6,271 nucleotides of DNA from an uncultured Lachnospiraceae bacterium (GCA_946631935.1 CAMPAP010000123.1:1-6271); one strand, 5' to 3'. Positions 1 to 6,187 are shown, numbered from the stretch's first letter. Notes: generated by a model not told the origin, from the sequence alone. Numbers and translations: made by a program.

Positions 1-1322
1 TCTCCGCCTGATGAACAAGCGATATCTACAAGGTTAAGGGTTACGACGCCCTGATTGAACCTGCCGTAGAACTTGGGAGATCCGTCAACGTTCTGAACAC
101 CGGGCTCGTAAGTAAGGAAGCTTCTGCATCCCATACAGGTATATACATTGCCGCCCTTGAGTTCCTTCATTACCTTAGCGGAAATGTAGTCGGGAACCAT
201 GCGCTTTGCGGTACATTTTGCAGCAAGCTCGGTGAGATAATAATATTTGCTGCCCTCCGTGATATTATCCTCATCGAGAACATAGATAAGCTTGGGGAAT
301 GCGGGGGTGATATAAACACCCTTCTCGTTCTTAACGCCCTTGATACGCTGCTTGAGCATTTCCTCAATGACGGTAGCAAGGTCGTCCCTGGTCTGGCCTT
401 CGGGCACTTCGTCAAGATACATGAAAACAGTGATGAAAGGCGCCTGTCCGTTGGTGGTCATAAGAGTGATGACCTGATACTGGATCGTCTGCACACCGGC
501 CTTGATCTCGTCAAGAACTCTCATCTCGGCGACTTTGTTGATCTCTTCCTCGGTGACATTTATTCCGGCTTCAGCCATCTCTTCCCTGACTACTTCACGG
601 AATTTTTCGCGGCTGATCTGAACAAAAGGAGCAAGATGTGCAAGGGAGATGCTCTGTCCGCCGTACTGTGAGCTGGCGATCTGTGCGATAGCCTGTGTTG
701 CGACATTACAAGCGGTGGAGAAGGAGTGGGGCTTTTCGATCATTGTCTCGGAAATTACCGTGCCGTTCTCCAGCATGTCCTTAAGGTTTACAAGGCAGCA
801 GTTATGCATATGCTGCGCAAAATAATCCGCATCATGGAAATGGATAAGACCTGCTTCGTGAGCTTCAACGATATCCTGGTCAAGAAGGAATCTTCTGGTG
901 ATATCCTTACTTACCTCCCCTGCCATATAGTCTCTCTGGACAGAGTTGACAGTGGGATTCTTGTTTGAATTCTCCTGCTTAACTTCCTCATTATTGCATT
1001 CGATAAGAGAAAGGATCTGCTCGTCGGTGGAATTGGACTTACGTACAAGCTGTCTCTTATATCTGTAAGTGATATATGAACGCGCCACCGCAAAAGCTCT
1101 CTGATTCATGATCTCATTCTCTACCATATCCTGGATCTCCTCAACGGAAAGAGATCTCGGGATCTTGGAACACTGAATGAGCATGTTATCGGCAATGACC
1201 TCGATCTGCTTCTCGGTCATCCTCTCCGTTTCGATAACGCTGTCATTTGCTTTCTTTACGGCCGCAACGATCTTCTCTATATCGTAAGGAACTTCGCTGC
1301 CGCTTCTTTTGATAATCTTCAT
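1..1322 (-). CDS. nrdD: Anaerobic ribonucleoside-triphosphate reductase, class III large subunit (partial, N-terminal 440 residues)
   Basis: This enzyme makes deoxyribonucleotides from ribonucleoside triphosphates without oxygen, using a glycyl radical installed by the radical-SAM activase NrdG; it is cytoplasmic. Translating the minus strand from the ATG at 1320-1322 gives an unbroken 440 codons to the window edge. Residues about 3-90 are an ATP-cone, the allosteric nucleotide domain, beginning KIIKRSGSEVPYDIEKI. The catalytic barrel follows, with HFHDADYF (161-168), HNCC (173-176, a likely active-site cysteine), YTCMGCRSFL (394-403, the other conserved cysteine pair) and GRFNQGVVTLNLVD (420-433). 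The C-terminal zinc cysteines and glycyl-radical loop lie beyond the left edge, so intactness cannot be judged; family members are usually about 700-780 residues. The start is supported by GGGAGA about 7 nt upstream. The gene has its own promoter with NrdR-like boxes. Family assignment is very secure. Confidence 0.96.
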   Translation of the reverse strand, partial: MKIIKRSGSEVPYDIEKIVAAVKKANDSVIETERMTEKQIEVIADNMLIQCSKIPRSLSVEEIQDMVENEIMNQRAFAVARSYITYRYKRQLVRKSNSTDEQILSLIECNNEEVKQENSNKNPTVNSVQRDYMAGEVSKDITRRFLLDQDIVEAHEAGLIHFHDADYFAQHMHNCCLVNLKDMLENGTVISETMIEKPHSFSTACNVATQAIAQIASSQYGGQSISLAHLAPFVQISREKFREVVREEMAEAGINVTEEEINKVAEMRVLDEIKAGVQTIQYQVITLMTTNGQAPFITVFMYLDEVPEGQTRDDLATVIEEMLKQRIKGVKNEKGVYITPAFPKLIYVLDEDNITEGSKYYYLTELAAKCTAKRMVPDYISAKVMKELKGGNVYTCMGCRSFLTYEPGVQNVDGSPKFYGRFNQGVVTLNLVDIACSSGG

Positions 1323-1327
1323 CTTAT

Positions 1328-1333
1328 TCTCCC
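1328..1333 (-). promoter_or_regulatory. Ribosome binding site of nrdD
   Basis: On the minus strand GGGAGA lies about 5-7 nt before the ATG at 1322, which fixes the nrdD start at the ATP-cone methionine. Confidence 0.75.
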
Positions 1334-1374
1334 ATGCCTAATACGTGCAAATATGTGATTTTCAGGCTTTTAAA

Positions 1375-1422
1375 GCAGTATATTTAGTATATATACCTAT
1401 AGCCGTGCACTACATATTGTAG
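1375..1422. promoter_or_regulatory. Tandem NrdR-box-like operator pair upstream of nrdD
   Basis: Two 16-bp near-palindromes, 1407-1422 and 1375-1390, each match about 12 of 16 positions of the NrdR consensus ACACWATATATWGTGT as I recall it. They are separated by 16 bp, so their centres are 32 bp apart, about three helical turns. That spacing is the known arrangement for NrdR, the ATP-cone repressor of ribonucleotide reductase genes. The upstream box covers the -10 element and the other falls just past the predicted transcription start. NrdR itself is not in this window. Function is inferred from sequence match, spacing and gene context. Confidence 0.7.
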
Positions 1423-1445
1423 GATAAAATCAATGTTTTCGTCAA
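1416..1445 (-). promoter_or_regulatory. Sigma-A type promoter of nrdD
   Basis: On the minus strand TTGACG (-35, 1440-1445) and TACAAT (-10, 1416-1421) are separated by 18 bp. Each matches five of six consensus bases. The predicted start of transcription is near 1406-1410, which leaves a leader of roughly 85 nt. The -10 element lies inside one of the NrdR-like boxes, as expected for a repressible promoter. The assignment is from pattern only. Confidence 0.75.
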
Positions 1446-1564
1446 GATATTGTGCCTTATAATAGTGTATAAATCATTTCTAAAAATTTTGTGAATTTTG
1501 TTCAAGGTTCGTTGAAAGCCCGATAAATACTGGTGTTTGACGATGTGCATCTTTTCAAAGGCAC

Positions 1565-1592
1565 AAAAATACACGGCCGCAGCCGTGTATTT
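1565..1592 (-). terminator. Intrinsic terminator downstream of glgP
   Basis: ATACACGGC (1569-1577) and GCCGTGTAT (1582-1590) form a perfect 9-bp stem, extendable by two A-T pairs, around a four-base loop. On the minus strand the stem is followed by a run of five T (1569 down to 1565), whereas the plus-strand flank TTAAGAAAAA is not U-rich, so it works for minus-strand transcripts. It lies about 125 nt after the glgP stop and before the nrdD promoter, separating the two units. Confidence 0.75.
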
Positions 1593-1626
1593 AAGAAAAA
1601 TTCAAATACTATATCTTGTGGTTTAC

Positions 1627-1690
1627 GTCTGATTATTCTGAATTTTCTCTTTTTTTGCATCAAAATTCGAAATATTCTTAATAATCAGAC
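1627..1690. repeat. Long AT-rich inverted repeat in the glgP 3' region
   Basis: GTCTGATTATT (1627-1637) and AATAATCAGAC (1680-1690) are perfect 11-bp inverted arms around a 42-nt loop. Inside the loop GAATTTT (1640-1646) and AAAATTC (1662-1668) can form a second 7-bp stem, giving an extended imperfect hairpin. A run of seven A on the minus strand lies in the apical loop. No U-tract follows the stem on either strand, so it is not a standard terminator. It lies only about 25 nt past the glgP stop codon and may shape or protect the 3' end of the mRNA; that role is inference. Confidence 0.6.
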
Positions 1691-1714
1691 ATCCGGTCAC
1701 AGACATTCCGACCA

Positions 1715-4081
1715 TTATTTCGTAAGATGCCAGATATCCTCATTGTACTGGGCAATGGTCCTGTCTGATGAGAAGAATACCGCCTTTGCGATGTTGACCA
1801 GCATCATCTGCTTCCATTTTCTGCGGTCCTCATATGCCGCAAAAGCTTCATCCTTAACCTTTATGTAATCCTCAAGATCTATGAGAGCCATGAACCAGTC
1901 TTTTCCAAGTATCTCATCCGAAAGTCTCTTAAGCCTTGTCTTATCTCCGATCTTCGTAAGTTCGGGACCGGTGATAAAGTCAACCGCCGCCTTTATGACC
2001 TTACTCTTCTTATAGTAATCCCTGGAAACGTAATCGGCCTTCTTATAGTGCTCTATGACCTCATCGGATTTAAGACCGAATTCAAAGATATTGTCGCTTC
2101 CGACAAGCTCAGCTATCTCAACATTTGCTCCGTCAGCGGTTCCCAGGGTCACTGCTCCGTTGACCATGAATTTCATGTTGCCGGTTCCGGAAGCCTCCTT
2201 GGATGCAAGGGAGATCTGCTCGGATACGTCACATGCAGGGATCATCTTTTCGGCATAGCTTACATTATAGTTTTCAACCATGATCACTCTGATATAGGGG
2301 CTGACTTCGGGATCGCCGGAAATAAGCTCCTGAAGGCAGAGGATCAGATGAATGATATCCTGAGCAATGACATACGCGGGAGCCGCCTTGGCACCGAAGA
2401 TAAATGTAATGGGTCTTACCGGCTTTTTGCCTGCCTTGATCTCAAGATATTTATTGATGATGTAAAGAGCATTCATCTGCTGGCGCTTGTATTCATGAAG
2501 CCTCTTTGCCTGAATATCAAAAATGGAATCGGTATTAAGCTCTATACCTTCCTTCTCCCTGACGTAATCGGCAAACTGTTTCTTCTTGAGTTTTTTGATT
2601 TCTTCTATCCTGTCAAGAACTGCATCGTTCTCCTTATAATCGAGAAGCTTCTGAAGATCATCCGCGTTCTTGGTAAAACTGTCGCCGATGGTCTCGCTGA
2701 GGAAGGATGTGAGTTCCCTGTTACACTCTATGAGCCATCTGCGGAAAGTGATGCCGTTTGTTTTATTATTGAATTTTTCCGGATAGATCTTATAGAAATT
2801 GTTAAGTTCGGTTTCTTTGAGGATATCCGTGTGGATCGCTGCAACACCGTTGATTGAATGTCCGTAATGGATATCAATGTGTGCCATATGAACTTTGTCA
2901 TCTTTGTCGATGATGGCTACGGATGGATCCTTATAGGAAGTCTTGACTCTCTTGTCCAGTTCCTTAATATAAGGAATAAGATGAGGAACAACCTCTTCAA
3001 GGTAATCAAGAGGCCATGTCTCGAGAGCCTCGGCAAGGATTGTATGGTTGGTATACGCACAGGTTGCGGTAACCTCTTTTATGGCCTCATCCATGGAGAA
3101 ATGTTCCTCCTCCACAAGTATCCTGATGAGTTCGGGAATGACAAGAGTGGGATGGGTATCATTGATCTGGATGGCAGCATGTTTTGACAATTCGTGAAGA
3201 TCATACTTCTTGTCACTCATTTCCTTAAGGATAAGTCTTGCGGCATTGGCAGTCATGAAATACTCCTGATATATCCTCAGAAGGTTTCCGTCCTTATCCG
3301 AATCGTCCGGATAGAGGAAAAGAGTCAGATTTTTCTTTATTGCCTTTTTGTCAAAATCTATGCCCTTCTTTACCAGCTTCTCATCTACAGTCTCCACATC
3401 GAAAAGATGAAGTTTATTTACTCCGTTCTCGTATCCTATAACATCAATATCATACATTTTGGAGACAACTTCAAAGTCAGCATATTTTACCTTAAAGGAT
3501 ACATTTGTCTTTCTCAGCCAGCTCTGGTCTTCAATCCAGTCATTCTTCTCGGCGGTCTGTGCATTATTTTCAAATACCTGTTTAAAAAGACCGAAGTGAT
3601 AATTAAGACCTATGCCGTCTCCGGGAAGTCCCAGGCTTGCAATGGAATCGAGGAAGCATGCGGCAAGTCTTCCCAGTCCGCCGTTACCCAGAGAGGGCTC
3701 GGGCTCGATCTCCTCGATCACCGAAAGTCTCTTACCGTTCTTTTCCAGGATATCGGAGAGTTTTTCATAAATTCCCAGGTTTATGAGATTATTGGACAGA
3801 AGCTTTCCGATAAGAAACTCCATGGAGATGTAATAGACTTTCTTTTCTCCTGAGATGGGAAGCGATACATCCATCAGGATCTTGACGAGCGAGAGGATGG
3901 AATAATAAAGTTCCCTGTCACTGCACTCAGAGATGGTCTTTTTATATTTCTTATCGGTGATAATTCCAAGCTGCTCCTCAAGATTCATGATGATAACATC
4001 TCTCCCAAGGTTGCGATTGCTTTCCATTTCCTCTTCAAACTCCTTTCCGGGCTTCTTCTTTTTCCAAAACCAAAAATTCAT
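1715..4081 (-). CDS. glgP: Glycogen/maltodextrin phosphorylase (GT35)
   Basis: Pyridoxal-phosphate enzyme of the cytoplasm that phosphorolyses alpha-1,4-glucan ends to glucose-1-phosphate. The 788-residue protein is complete and near the usual 750-850. Family motifs appear in order: YYISMEFLIGK (83-93), SLGNGGLGRLAACFLDS (130-146), QINDTHPTLVIPELIR (305-320), AYTNHT (342-347, His346 matching the catalytic-pocket histidine), FNNKTNGITFRRWL (437-450), QAKRLHEYKRQ (524-534, phosphate-site Arg527 and Lys532) and EASGTGNMKF (629-638), where Lys637 should carry the cofactor. No regulatory extension of the animal enzymes is evident. The start is set by GGAGGGGG eight nt upstream. The first ~18 residues (MNFWFWKKKKPGKEF...) are oddly aromatic and basic; a later Met19 is possible but less supported. 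It follows a LacI-family gene by 87 bp, suggesting co-transcription, although a TATAAA at 4125-4130 could serve a weak internal promoter with no good -35. Glycogen and maltodextrin preference cannot be separated from sequence. Confidence 0.96.
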   Translation of the reverse strand: MNFWFWKKKKPGKEFEEEMESNRNLGRDVIIMNLEEQLGIITDKKYKKTISECSDRELYYSILSLVKILMDVSLPISGEKKVYYISMEFLIGKLLSNNLINLGIYEKLSDILEKNGKRLSVIEEIEPEPSLGNGGLGRLAACFLDSIASLGLPGDGIGLNYHFGLFKQVFENNAQTAEKNDWIEDQSWLRKTNVSFKVKYADFEVVSKMYDIDVIGYENGVNKLHLFDVETVDEKLVKKGIDFDKKAIKKNLTLFLYPDDSDKDGNLLRIYQEYFMTANAARLILKEMSDKKYDLHELSKHAAIQINDTHPTLVIPELIRILVEEEHFSMDEAIKEVTATCAYTNHTILAEALETWPLDYLEEVVPHLIPYIKELDKRVKTSYKDPSVAIIDKDDKVHMAHIDIHYGHSINGVAAIHTDILKETELNNFYKIYPEKFNNKTNGITFRRWLIECNRELTSFLSETIGDSFTKNADDLQKLLDYKENDAVLDRIEEIKKLKKKQFADYVREKEGIELNTDSIFDIQAKRLHEYKRQQMNALYIINKYLEIKAGKKPVRPITFIFGAKAAPAYVIAQDIIHLILCLQELISGDPEVSPYIRVIMVENYNVSYAEKMIPACDVSEQISLASKEASGTGNMKFMVNGAVTLGTADGANVEIAELVGSDNIFEFGLKSDEVIEHYKKADYVSRDYYKKSKVIKAAVDFITGPELTKIGDKTRLKRLSDEILGKDWFMALIDLEDYIKVKDEAFAAYEDRRKWKQMMLVNIAKAVFFSSDRTIAQYNEDIWHLTK

Positions 4082-4089
4082 TATGATTA

Positions 4090-4097
4090 CCCCCTCC
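4090..4097 (-). promoter_or_regulatory. Ribosome binding site of glgP
   Basis: GGAGGGGG on the minus strand, 8 nt before the ATG at 4081. It decides for the first methionine and therefore for the unusual WFWKKKK-containing N-terminus. Confidence 0.8.
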
Positions 4098-4168
4098 GGT
4101 CTGTTTATTCTTGTTGACTTTTTGTTTATAGTGCTGTCTATTCCGGAACATTCAGATATTTTTACTTT

Positions 4169-5167
4169 TTACGCCAGTACATCCTCATATCTTATATGCA
4201 CGAGATTATAGGGCACCTTTATACTCCTGCCGGTTTCTCCGGTCATAAGTCTGTAGGCTTCCCGAAGAGCCTCCTCTCCTATTTCCATAAAGTTCTGTCT
4301 TACGGTATTCATATTTTTGCCGGTATATCCCATCAGGGTGATACCGTCAAATCCGCATACCGGATGGAAGATGTTCATATCGGTAAGCGCCTTCATGGCA
4401 CCTATGGCCATGAGATCGGAACCGCAGGCTATGATATCATGATTCCTTCCGTACTCAAGAGTTATCTCCCTGGCCTTCTTCTCCGAAAATGCCCCGTCCA
4501 CTATGGTCAGCTTATAGCCAAGTTCCTCCGCAAGTTCCTTTGCTCCCCTTACTCTTTCCTCAGTAACATAGGAATTGGTCCTTCCGGAAATGTAAAGAAC
4601 AGAAGCAGAAGGTCCTTCATTTTCAGTTATGGTCTTTCTCAGGATATCCTTTTGTGCCTGGGCATGATCCACTCCGATATTTGAAGTGTTCTCGTCCACC
4701 ATGGGCATATCAACAAGGACATTTTTAAATTTTTCTCTTTTAACAAGATCAAGCAGAACTTCCATATCGTTATCGAGGCCACACATGATAATGCTGCGGA
4801 TGTTCTGTACCTCGAGCCTGTGCTCTATCTCCTCAACCGTCATACCCTTCAGCATGGAAAAGAACAGGGGTATGACATCGATGCGTGCTTCATTTCCTGC
4901 CTTAACGGCTCCCATGATATACTGCATCATTATTTCGGAAGACGCCAGAGTCTGTCCATCGGGATCTGTGATGACAGCAACACGTCCCGACTGTTTTGAA
5001 GAAAGGGAAGCAGCCACGGAATTGGGAATAAAGTGAAGTTCCTCTATGGCTTTATTGACCCTTGCTATAGTATCCTCCGACACGCTGGGATATTTATTGA
5101 TAACCTTTGAAACGGTTGAAACCGCAACTCCGGCTCTTTTTGCAACATCTCTTATCGTAACTACCAT
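4169..5167 (-). CDS. LacI/GalR-family transcriptional regulator, probable local regulator of glgP
   Basis: DNA-binding repressor of the LacI family, complete at 332 residues, the usual family length. The N-terminal helix-turn-helix is at residues 4-24 (TIRDVAKRAGVAVSTVSKVIN), followed by the third helix and the hinge helix near PNSVAASL (48-55). Residues about 61-325 form the periplasmic-binding-protein-like sensor domain, with NIGVDH (163-168), ACGSDLMAIGAMKAL (247-261) and CGFDGI (271-276), followed by NTVRQ (287-291), all typical family landmarks. The start is fixed by AGGAGG five nt upstream. The ligand cannot be read from sequence; a sugar or oligosaccharide from glucan breakdown is a guess from the adjacent phosphorylase. 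The 87-bp gap to glgP has no clear terminator, and a LacI/CcpA-type operator lies over the predicted start of this gene's transcript, so autoregulation together with glgP is likely. It resembles MalR-type regulators in context, but I cannot confirm orthology, so no symbol is given. Confidence 0.93.
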   Translation of the reverse strand: MVVTIRDVAKRAGVAVSTVSKVINKYPSVSEDTIARVNKAIEELHFIPNSVAASLSSKQSGRVAVITDPDGQTLASSEIMMQYIMGAVKAGNEARIDVIPLFFSMLKGMTVEEIEHRLEVQNIRSIIMCGLDNDMEVLLDLVKREKFKNVLVDMPMVDENTSNIGVDHAQAQKDILRKTITENEGPSASVLYISGRTNSYVTEERVRGAKELAEELGYKLTIVDGAFSEKKAREITLEYGRNHDIIACGSDLMAIGAMKALTDMNIFHPVCGFDGITLMGYTGKNMNTVRQNFMEIGEEALREAYRLMTGETGRSIKVPYNLVHIRYEDVLA

Positions 5168-5172
5168 ATCTA

Positions 5173-5178
5173 CCTCCT
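5173..5178 (-). promoter_or_regulatory. Ribosome binding site of the LacI-family gene
   Basis: A perfect AGGAGG on the minus strand with a 5-nt spacer to the ATG at 5165-5167; it decides the start. Confidence 0.85.
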
Positions 5179-5231
5179 GTTCCCCGCTTACATAAGAACT
5201 GCCCGGATCAACAAATATGCATGTTTATCAA

Positions 5232-5280
5232 GGTTTCCGATAAATATTTACGCATAAAATAAGCCCTTAAACCGGAAACC
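5232..5280. repeat. Inverted 8-mers in the regulator leader
   Basis: GGTTTCCG (5232-5239) and CGGAAACC (5273-5280) are exact inverted copies 33 bp apart. The right copy is part of the cre-like operator. The left copy lies inside a second inverted repeat, TTTATC (5224-5229) and GATAAA (5239-5244), with a 9-bp centre. This may be a second operator half-site allowing cooperative binding, or an RNA stem in the leader; both are inference. Confidence 0.4.
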
Positions 5281-5287
5281 GTTTTCT
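5274..5287. promoter_or_regulatory. LacI/CcpA-type operator (cre-like palindrome)
   Basis: On the minus strand AGAAAACGGTTTCC fits the cre consensus TGWAANCGNTNWCA at every position except the two terminal ones. It is an imperfect palindrome with the central CG typical of LacI-family operators. It starts right after the -10 element and covers the predicted transcription start, a position where binding would block initiation. Likely binders are the regulator encoded just downstream (autoregulation) or CcpA; sequence alone cannot decide. Confidence 0.55.
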
Positions 5288-5289
5288 CT

Positions 5290-5318
5290 ATGGTACTATA
5301 TGGGATTTTATTTGTAAA
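5290..5318 (-). promoter_or_regulatory. Candidate promoter of the lacI-type/glgP unit
   Basis: On the minus strand TTTACA (-35, 5313-5318, five of six consensus bases) and TACCAT (-10, 5290-5295, four of six) are separated by exactly 17 bp. Transcription would begin near 5283, giving a leader of about 115 nt before the regulator gene. It is the best promoter-like pair found in the 171-bp spacer, and the operator-like palindrome immediately downstream supports it. The weak -10 keeps confidence moderate. Confidence 0.5.
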
Positions 5319-5338
5319 GAGGTGTTTTGAAGTATGGA

Positions 5339-6103
5339 TCAGAGGATATCCATTTCATTGAACTGTTTCTTATCCGGAGTTTTTTCAGAAGGCTGTGACT
5401 CTTCCTTTCCGCCTTCTTCCGGCTTACGCATGGAAAGGAGTTTTTCCATGATCTCATCACTTGTTTTCTGATCGGGATATACTTTTTCAAAATCTTTCAC
5501 TTTGTAAAGTCCGACCTTCACGTTTGCCTGCTCATATATGACAGGTATCTTTATATCCCCGAGAACTACATAGACTTCGTCCCCTGCCTTGCCCTGTCTT
5601 GTGGAAAAATACTGATAATTAAAGTCTTCGGCAAATATCTCAACTTCCTTTCCGTCCGCAATGGCCGGGATCGCACAGCCAAGACGTATGCGTGGATAAT
5701 GGCGTTTCATGTATTTGTTTTCAGAAAATCTCTTTTCGAGATTGGTGCTAAGGTCATCATACAGACCGTTATTCTTTTTTATCTCCGAAGGGTTGGTGGG
5801 AATGCGGTCATAAAGGATCGCAAGAAGCTGGTCATAATCATCCGCACCGCAGAATCCTTCAAAGATAAATGTATAAAGCCACTTATTATCTTCTCTTTTA
5901 GGCTCCTCCTGGGAATATTTGACCTGAGGCTTTAAGCAGCACTTCCACTTTCTGTCTTTTATCTCACAATAGATCTCTTCTTCTTTGCGCTCTTCAATAA
6001 GAATGGGCTTATCAAGATACATCGCCATTCCCGTTTCAGAAATATCCTTGGTCACAAAGGGATACTCATTTTCTCCGATATGAAGCATAACAAAATCGCA
6101 CAC
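5339..6103 (-). CDS. PilZ-like domain protein, possible cyclic-di-GMP effector; 5' end uncertain
   Basis: A 254-residue soluble protein with no signal peptide or membrane segment. Residues 20-25 are DISETG, fitting the PilZ motif D/N-x-S-x-x-G, followed by strand-rich sequence and FEGF...YDQLLAILYDRIPTNP (81-104), like a PilZ domain end. Residues 134-138 are RHYPR, fitting the other PilZ motif RxxxR, but the expected partner about 25 residues later reads DFNYQY (160-165). The protein thus looks like two PilZ-type modules, the first lacking its arginine motif and the second its DxSxxG. The tail (225-250) is charged and low-complexity. The start used is GTG at 6101-6103, but no Shine-Dalgarno precedes it or the next ATG (6086-6088). 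The frame stays open upstream to a TAA at 6137-6139 and includes an arginine at PilZ-like spacing, suggesting truncation or a frameshift. It could instead be related to the C-terminus of cellulose-synthase-like PilZ proteins. The existence of the gene is likely; the PilZ call is moderate. Confidence 0.6.
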   Translation of the reverse strand: MCDFVMLHIGENEYPFVTKDISETGMAMYLDKPILIEERKEEEIYCEIKDRKWKCCLKPQVKYSQEEPKREDNKWLYTFIFEGFCGADDYDQLLAILYDRIPTNPSEIKKNNGLYDDLSTNLEKRFSENKYMKRHYPRIRLGCAIPAIADGKEVEIFAEDFNYQYFSTRQGKAGDEVYVVLGDIKIPVIYEQANVKVGLYKVKDFEKVYPDQKTSDEIMEKLLSMRKPEEGGKEESQPSEKTPDKKQFNEMDIL

Positions 6104-6168
6104 GCAAGAAGAAGATGTGTGACGAATGATAATATGTTAAGCTTGTTTTTTTCTTTATTATTCATTTT

Positions 6169-6187
6169 TTTTTACCGGTTTTTACCG
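6169..6187. repeat. Short tandem direct repeat downstream of the terminator
   Basis: TTTTTACCG occurs at 6169-6177 and again at 6179-6187, a 9-bp direct repeat with a 10-bp period, about one helical turn. It lies between the terminator U-tract and the PilZ-like gene, where that gene's promoter should be. A protein binding site is possible, but the low complexity makes chance plausible. Confidence 0.35.

Larger units (their letters stand above)
1323..1714. other. Gene-free spacer between glgP and nrdD
   Basis: This 392-bp AT-rich stretch holds no convincing gene. It contains, in minus-strand transcription order, an 11-bp inverted repeat (1627-1690), an intrinsic terminator (about 1565-1592), the nrdD promoter (1416-1445), the two NrdR-like boxes (1375-1422) and the nrdD leader with its ribosome binding site. 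The part at about 1446-1560 shows nothing I can interpret. A plus-strand open frame beginning at 1533 runs into antisense of glgP and is not credible. Confidence 0.7.

Noticed and set aside
170..1093. Short frames overlapping nrdD on both strands.
   Set aside because: The nrdD frame is continuous over 1-1322 with conserved motifs throughout, so these frames have no independent support.
1387..1396. Palindrome GTATATATAC as the second NrdR box.
   Set aside because: Centred there, the match falls to about 9 of 16 and the spacing to the other box becomes 23 bp, which is out of helical phase; the alignment at 1375-1390 fits better.
1533..1868. A plus-strand open frame of 111 codons at the glgP 3' end.
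   Set aside because: It crosses the terminator hairpin and runs into antisense of glgP; its sequence resembles no known family.
2048..3853. Several long plus-strand open frames (for example 2048-2857 and 3194-3853) opposite glgP.
   Set aside because: They lie wholly antisense to a complete phosphorylase with all catalytic motifs, show no recognisable domain, and are explained by codon bias of the real gene.
4141..4148. Palindrome TTCCGGAA between the LacI-family gene and glgP, a possible second operator.
   Set aside because: The symmetry stops at 8 bp and does not match the cre-like site upstream of the regulator; palindromes of this size are common by chance.
4196..5036. Plus-strand open frames opposite the LacI-family gene.
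   Set aside because: They are shadows of an intact 332-residue regulator with a clear helix-turn-helix and ribosome binding site.
5226..5231. TTGATA as a -35 element nearer the LacI-family gene.
   Set aside because: No acceptable -10 sequence occurs 16-18 bp downstream; the region reads ATCCGG.
6145..6151. A AAA AAC heptamer as a programmed -1 frameshift making a longer PilZ-like protein.
   Set aside because: After the -1 shift the frame reads a TAA at 6137-6139 within a few codons, so no fusion can result from slippage at this site.
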